Below are positions 62,409 to 64,000 of a DNA stretch of 64,000 bases, in pieces (position 1 is the first letter of the stretch; every line of letters starts with the position of its first letter). The DNA lies in the NCBI GenBank assembly GCA_040218815.1, contig JAVJQS010000004.1, positions 186,001-250,000 on the forward strand, in the 5' to 3' direction. Made by a program: the position numbers and the translations under genes. Source of the stretch: JAVJQS01 sp040218815. Lineage in GTDB: Bacteria; Bacteroidota; Bacteroidia; Flavobacteriales_E; Vicingaceae. The notes under the pieces were generated by a model. The model was not told where the DNA came from and did not search any database. It saw only the letters and a program-made list of their open reading frames with translations.

Positions 62409-62945
62409 TTAATTAATCGATTCAATTGGTTTAGAATCGAGATTAATCTCATTTGTAATATTCTTGATACTTTTAAGTATAAAGACATTATTGGGAAGAG
62501 TTATTTCTCCAGACTCCTTGGTTTGTAGTGTAACGAAGAATAGTCCAATAGTTATAACTTTACCTTCAATTCCATAATCCTTCCCTTCTAAAATTATTAT
62601 AGTATCGTTTATTTTCACAGGATGATTGAAGAAAATGATAATGCTCGATGTGATATTTGAAAGTAAAGACCATTGGGCGAAAAAAGCTACTCCAACAACT
62701 GTTAGCACAGAACCAATGAAAACAGCTAAGTCAGCTTGATTAACTCCCCAAATTAATGAGATGAAGATAATGCATACTAAGGTTAAAATTAGATTTAAAA
62801 CATTTCTAATAATAATACCTCGTGATTCTTGAATAAGCTTTTCAGAAAGTGTCTTTTGTACTACTTTAGAAGCAATTCCTTTAATAATTAAATAAATAAT
62901 AATTATTATAATTGTTTCAATAATCCTAATGTAGAGTATATTCAT
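62409..62945 (-). CDS. short mechanosensitive (MscS family) channel
   Basis: At 178 residues this has three membrane helices (about 7-24, 48-68, 74-95), the third with VLTVVGVAFFAQWSLLSNI, the MscS pore-helix pattern. A beta domain follows with HPVKINDTIIILEGKDYGIEGKVITIGLFFVTLQT (in part) and LPNNVFILKSIKNIT. The usual C-terminal alpha-beta cage is missing. It has no neighbour in a shared operon. Confidence 0.88.
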   Translation of the reverse strand: MNILYIRIIETIIIIIIYLIIKGIASKVVQKTLSEKLIQESRGIIIRNVLNLILTLVCIIFISLIWGVNQADLAVFIGSVLTVVGVAFFAQWSLLSNITSSIIIFFNHPVKINDTIIILEGKDYGIEGKVITIGLFFVTLQTKESGEITLPNNVFILKSIKNITNEINLDSKPIESIN

Positions 62946-63148
62946 TTGAAGTTAGACTATAGTAGTATCCGATTTAAATTAAATATATTTAGATAAAAAT
63001 GGTCTAAATCCATTTTGTTAGCTTTTAGTTTAAGAATAATAGCCGATTTCGTGAGTTAATTCCTTTTCAGTCGTGAGAAAGTTGAAGTGATCCAATTCTA
63101 ATGGGAAAACTATCATTTCGGTAATTATTTTTATACATTTTATATGCA

Positions 63149-63856
63149 TTAATTTTTATTTTTGGCTAGAACCAACAATGAGTATCCACCTAATAATTTT
63201 ACCGCAAAATCCTTATTAATTCCAAACATTAATTTTCTAGGAATTGCAGCAATCTTAGTTTTCAGTTTTTTATTTGGCAATTCTAACATGCCCGCAGTAT
63301 AAAAAGAATCTAAAACTTCATACCCACAATCAACTAGTGTTGCTAGGGCTGTATTCTTCGTAAAATAATGTAAATGATTGACTGATTTTCGTGTTTTTAT
63401 TGGCACATTTCTTAAAACTCCCAATACATCGATGTCTAGCGGAATATGAAAAATTGTGTATTCTGATTTATTAATACAAGCCTTTAGAAATCCTAAATAA
63501 TCGTCAACATGTTCAAAAACATCGATCATAAGTAATAAATCGTGTTTATGATCTGTTTCTAAAAAGTTCTCGTGTTTAAAGTGTAACCTTTCGTTTTCTC
63601 TCTCTTTAGCAAGAGAAATAGCATCCTGTGAAATATCATATCCAATAAAATTTACGTCATTGGGCATAACTTCATAAAGTTGATTCAATATTTCTCCTAC
63701 ACCACAACCTACTTCTATAATCGATTTTGGTTCTAATGAGTTTCTTGTTAACATTTTTAGAATTTGCTTTGCCTTCCATGGGGAATCCTCAACATGCCAA
63801 GTAGGGTTGGATTGTAAATATTTACTATTCTCTTCAACATAAATCTTTTCGGTCAT
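63149..63856 (-). CDS. class I SAM-dependent methyltransferase
   Basis: This 235-residue protein has a Rossmann methyltransferase core: SAM motif IIEVGCGVGEILNQL near residue 45, then YDISQDAISLAKER, HKHDLLLMIDVFEHVDDYLGFLKACI and a later HYFTKNTALATLVDCGYEV. This is the pattern of UbiE/Methyltransf_12-type enzymes, often in surface polysaccharide or small-molecule clusters. The acceptor is unknown, and the upstream region (63857-64000) holds no gene. Confidence 0.88.
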   Translation of the reverse strand: MTEKIYVEENSKYLQSNPTWHVEDSPWKAKQILKMLTRNSLEPKSIIEVGCGVGEILNQLYEVMPNDVNFIGYDISQDAISLAKERENERLHFKHENFLETDHKHDLLLMIDVFEHVDDYLGFLKACINKSEYTIFHIPLDIDVLGVLRNVPIKTRKSVNHLHYFTKNTALATLVDCGYEVLDSFYTAGMLELPNKKLKTKIAAIPRKLMFGINKDFAVKLLGGYSLLVLAKNKN

Positions 63857-64000
63857 AAGTATTGATTTTTTTACAACAGCACACTACTAAATAGCACTTA
63901 GAAATTTTGCCCTCATAATATTTTTCAAACTTATTGAAAAGTATCCTAAATTAGGGACTAGATAGATAAACAAAGTTTTTGTGAAGTTGATTTTACCAAT

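Overview
The window is a low-GC, gene-dense stretch of a Bacteroidota chromosome, most likely a free-living, probably marine, Flavobacteriales- or Cytophagales-like bacterium. The main reasons are: a giant PKD-repeat protein with a gliding-motility-type C-terminal sorting domain beside a PorP/SprF protein and an OmpA/PD40 protein (type IX secretion); several lipoproteins with acidic residues straight after the lipidated Cys; a BlaR1-like protein ending in a TonB domain; split transketolase; and repeated promoter-like TAnnTTTG boxes just upstream of start codons. No rRNA, tRNA, CRISPR array, insertion sequence, integrase or phage gene was seen, so this looks like core chromosome rather than a mobile island.

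Layout. 1-4191: 3' end of a cell-wall amidase, an MCE/MlaD protein and a heterodisulfide-reductase-like Fe-S module (membrane subunit, a small HAD-like protein, a CCG-domain subunit). 4336-7817: a lipoamide-dehydrogenase-like flavoprotein without its redox cysteines, converging on an MbnP/MbnH-type lipoprotein and dihaem peroxidase pair. 7911-11976: miaA and a UvrD/AddA-like helicase-nuclease. 11977-12362: a repeat-filled convergent gap. 12363-19872: the secreted PKD protein and its likely PorP and OmpA-family partners. 19911-24461: kdsA and a polyamine operon (speA, speB, a deoxyhypusine-synthase-like gene and a small acidic protein). 24687-31249: DinB-like protein, tRNA-binding protein, MBL hydrolase, DEAD helicase-msrB, a repeat lipoprotein with an outer-membrane barrel, and a DUF2911 protein. 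31327-37788: class III aminotransferase, the two transketolase halves flanking a VWA protein, and several small proteins of unknown function. 37950-41750: a soluble histidine kinase, ychF, an SRPBCC protein and a DUF2461 protein. 41828-49090: phenylacetate epoxidase genes paaEABCD and paaG, then paaH, separated by an opposing BlaI/BlaR1-like pair. 49110-58491: an HTTM membrane protein, a BamA/TamA-like barrel with a TamB-like protein, and YqgE. 58834-63856: a DoxX-like membrane protein, proline biosynthesis proCBA, a short MscS channel and a methyltransferase.

How genes work together. Best supported are: arginine to agmatine to putrescine and possibly homospermidine in the spe operon; CoA-dependent epoxidation and isomerisation of phenylacetyl-CoA in the paa genes; glutamate to proline in proBAC; and a TamB/BamA-type envelope pair. 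The more speculative links are electron transfer between the cysteine-less flavoprotein and the Hdr-like module, tryptophan oxidation of the MbnP-like lipoprotein by its MbnH-like neighbour, and autoregulation of the BlaI/BlaR1 pair through two adjacent inverted repeats overlapping its promoter.

The organism and all functions are judged from sequence motifs, gene order and recalled family knowledge only; no database search was run.
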